NCBI GenBank assembly: GCA_011057845.1 | Contig: DSDB01000373.1 | Location: forward strand, 1-5,170 | Length of the DNA: 5,170 nt | Source of the DNA: Phycisphaerales bacterium | Lineage (GTDB): Bacteria > Planctomycetota > Phycisphaerae > Sedimentisphaerales > Anaerobacaceae | Direction: 5' to 3' | The notes under the pieces: model-generated | Told to the model about the DNA's origin: nothing | Database searches by the model: none | The model's input: only the letters and a program-made list of their open reading frames with translations | Program-made: the position numbers and the translations under genes | Part shown: one piece after another, positions 4,344 through 5,170 of the stretch | Numbering within the stretch: position 1 is the first letter of the stretch | Layout of the letters: each line of letters starts with the position of its first letter

Positions 4344-5170
4344 ATGATGAAAGCGCTTCTTTATACCGGTCCTCATACGTTTGAGTATACTGATGTCCCT
4401 GACCCGGTGTGCGAACCGGAGGATGTGTTGATCCGCGTCAGGGCGGTGGGAATCTGTGGGTCGGACGTGCATGGGGCCACGGGCCGGACCGGCCGGCGGC
4501 TGCCCCCGTTGATCATGGGACACGAGGCGGCGGGCGTGATTGAGCGCGTCGGCGCGAATGTCACGGGATTGAGGGCGGGACAGCGGGTGTGTTTCGATTC
4601 GACGGTGTACTGCAATCGGTGCGAGGCCTGCCGGACGCGGCGGTTCAACCGGTGCGACAAGCGGCAGGTGCTGGGGGTCTCGACGCCGCAATTCAAGCGG
4701 CATGGGGCGATGGCGGAGCGGGTGGCGGTGCCGTCGTGGATTGTGTTTGCCATCCCTGACGAGATGTCGTTCGTGAAAGCGGCCCTGCTGGAACCGGTTT
4801 CGATCGGTGTCCATGCGGCCAACCGGGGCAACATTCCGGAAGGCGGGACGGTGCTGGTGATCGGGGCGGGAACCATCGGGTTGTGCGTACTGGCGGCCGC
4901 ACGGCTGAAGGGGGCGGGCCGGATCATCGTTGCGGATATCGACGAGTTTCGGCTTGAGACGGCGCGGCGGCTGGGTGCGGATGTCACGGTCAATGCGGGG
5001 ACGCTTGTCTCCTGCACGGGCAAGATGCCCGTGCTACGCAAGGACGAGACGCCCTCGCCACATGAGACGCCATTGTCACATGAGACGCCCGTGCTGCGGG
5101 AAACGGCCTCAACACTGGCCGAGGCGGTGCTTGACCTTACGGAGGGCAGGGGGGTGCACACGGCGTTTGA
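4344..5170 (+). CDS. Zinc-dependent medium-chain dehydrogenase (sorbitol/threonine dehydrogenase-like), 3' end missing
   Basis: The frame opens at tandem ATG codons (4344 and 4347) and runs off the right edge after 275 codons. The second ATG gives the more usual MKALLYTGP start; no strong Shine-Dalgarno sequence is seen. Numbering from 4344: catalytic zinc ligands C38 (GICGSDVH), H60 and E61 (GHEAAG), with E150 (LLEPVSIGVH) as in polyol dehydrogenases; structural zinc cysteines C90, C93, C96 and C104; Rossmann motif GAGTIG (174-179); and D198 in VADID, which favours NAD over NADP. It should oxidise a secondary alcohol of a polyol, sugar or amino acid to a ketone in the cytoplasm; substrate unresolved. 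Between GADVTVNAG (211-219) and EAVLDLTEGRGV (from 260) lies a repeat-derived insertion of about 30-35 residues that normal family members lack. It keeps the frame. The next gene upstream, a GntP permease, hints at a sugar-acid or polyol pathway. Confidence 0.92.
   Translation, partial: MMKALLYTGPHTFEYTDVPDPVCEPEDVLIRVRAVGICGSDVHGATGRTGRRLPPLIMGHEAAGVIERVGANVTGLRAGQRVCFDSTVYCNRCEACRTRRFNRCDKRQVLGVSTPQFKRHGAMAERVAVPSWIVFAIPDEMSFVKAALLEPVSIGVHAANRGNIPEGGTVLVIGAGTIGLCVLAAARLKGAGRIIVADIDEFRLETARRLGADVTVNAGTLVSCTGKMPVLRKDETPSPHETPLSHETPVLRETASTLAEAVLDLTEGRGVHTAF
5014..5034. repeat. Perfect palindrome inside the dehydrogenase coding sequence (TGKMPV element)
   Basis: GCACGGGC (5014-5021) and GCCCGTGC (5027-5034) form an 8-bp perfect stem around AAGAT. 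In the gene's frame it encodes TGKMPV (residues 225-230); on the opposite strand it reads TGILPV. I recall TGKMPV and TGILPV peptides recurring in predicted proteins of planctomycete and related genomes, which would make this one copy of a dispersed palindromic family; that is memory, not a search. The stem and the gap in family alignment are seen directly. Confidence 0.75.
5040..5093. repeat. Three 18-bp in-frame tandem units (x-D/H-E-T-P-x)
   Basis: Three consecutive 18-base units at 5040-5057, 5058-5075 and 5076-5093 encode KDETPS, PHETPL and SHETPV. Units two and three share CACATGAGACGCC exactly (5059-5071 and 5077-5089). GCCCGTGCT also recurs exactly 60 bases apart (5027-5035 and 5087-5095), giving PVLRK and PVLRE at the two ends. 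All periods are multiples of three, so copy-number change would preserve the frame. The block directly follows the palindrome at 5014-5034 and is part of the same insertion. Confidence 0.8.

Noticed and set aside
4162..4347. Small 61-codon open frame in the permease-dehydrogenase gap
   Set aside because: It lies wholly within the palindromic element, has no ribosome-binding site and overlaps the dehydrogenase start. Its sequence is translated repeat.
5011..5099. Frameshift or pseudogene of the dehydrogenase at the insertion
   Set aside because: The reading frame is continuous on both sides with no stop codon, and downstream family sequence (EAVLDLTEGRGVHTAF) resumes in the same frame.
4373..5161. 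Minus-strand open frame opposite the dehydrogenase, including a TGILPV peptide, and another at 4272-4814
   Set aside because: The zinc and NAD motifs are on the + strand. The TGILPV peptide is the reverse reading of the inserted palindrome, not evidence of a gene.

Overview
The window is a GC-rich stretch of bacterial chromosome with four protein genes, all on the + strand: the 3' part of a SAM-dependent DNA methyltransferase, an Nramp-superfamily transporter, a GntP-family permease, and the 5' part of a zinc-dependent sugar/polyol-type alcohol dehydrogenase. Coding sequence strongly favours G-ending codons (GGG, CGG, CTG, GCG), so the + strand is visibly richer in G than in C. This codon style, the atypical Nramp homologue, and gaps filled with short dispersed palindromic repeats suggest a planctomycete-like bacterium, perhaps of the Phycisphaerae. 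That placement is inference from recalled patterns, not a search result.

Layout: 1-704 methyltransferase, open at the 5' window edge. 705-1020 a non-coding gap with a chain of hairpins and then an eight-copy 7-bp tandem repeat. 1021-2454 Nramp-like transporter, preceded by a clear Shine-Dalgarno sequence. 2455-2736 an AT-richer gap with two overlapping small hairpins and a palindromic element of about 120 bp. 2737-4131 GntP permease, also with a Shine-Dalgarno sequence. 4132-4343 a second, diverged copy of the same palindromic element, here inside a 9-bp inverted repeat that begins on the permease stop codon. 4344-5170 the dehydrogenase, open at the 3' window edge.

The permease and the dehydrogenase look like a sugar-acid or polyol uptake and oxidation pair. 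The methyltransferase and the Nramp-like protein have no evident functional tie to them. Every gap exceeds 200 bp and carries repeats, so a single tight operon is unlikely.

The most striking observation is inside the dehydrogenase. A 21-bp perfect palindrome followed by three 18-bp tandem units is inserted in frame in the nucleotide-binding domain, adding about 30-35 residues to an otherwise intact protein. With the paired intergenic palindromes and the heptamer array, it shows a genome colonised by several short repeat families, one of which has entered a coding region without breaking it.
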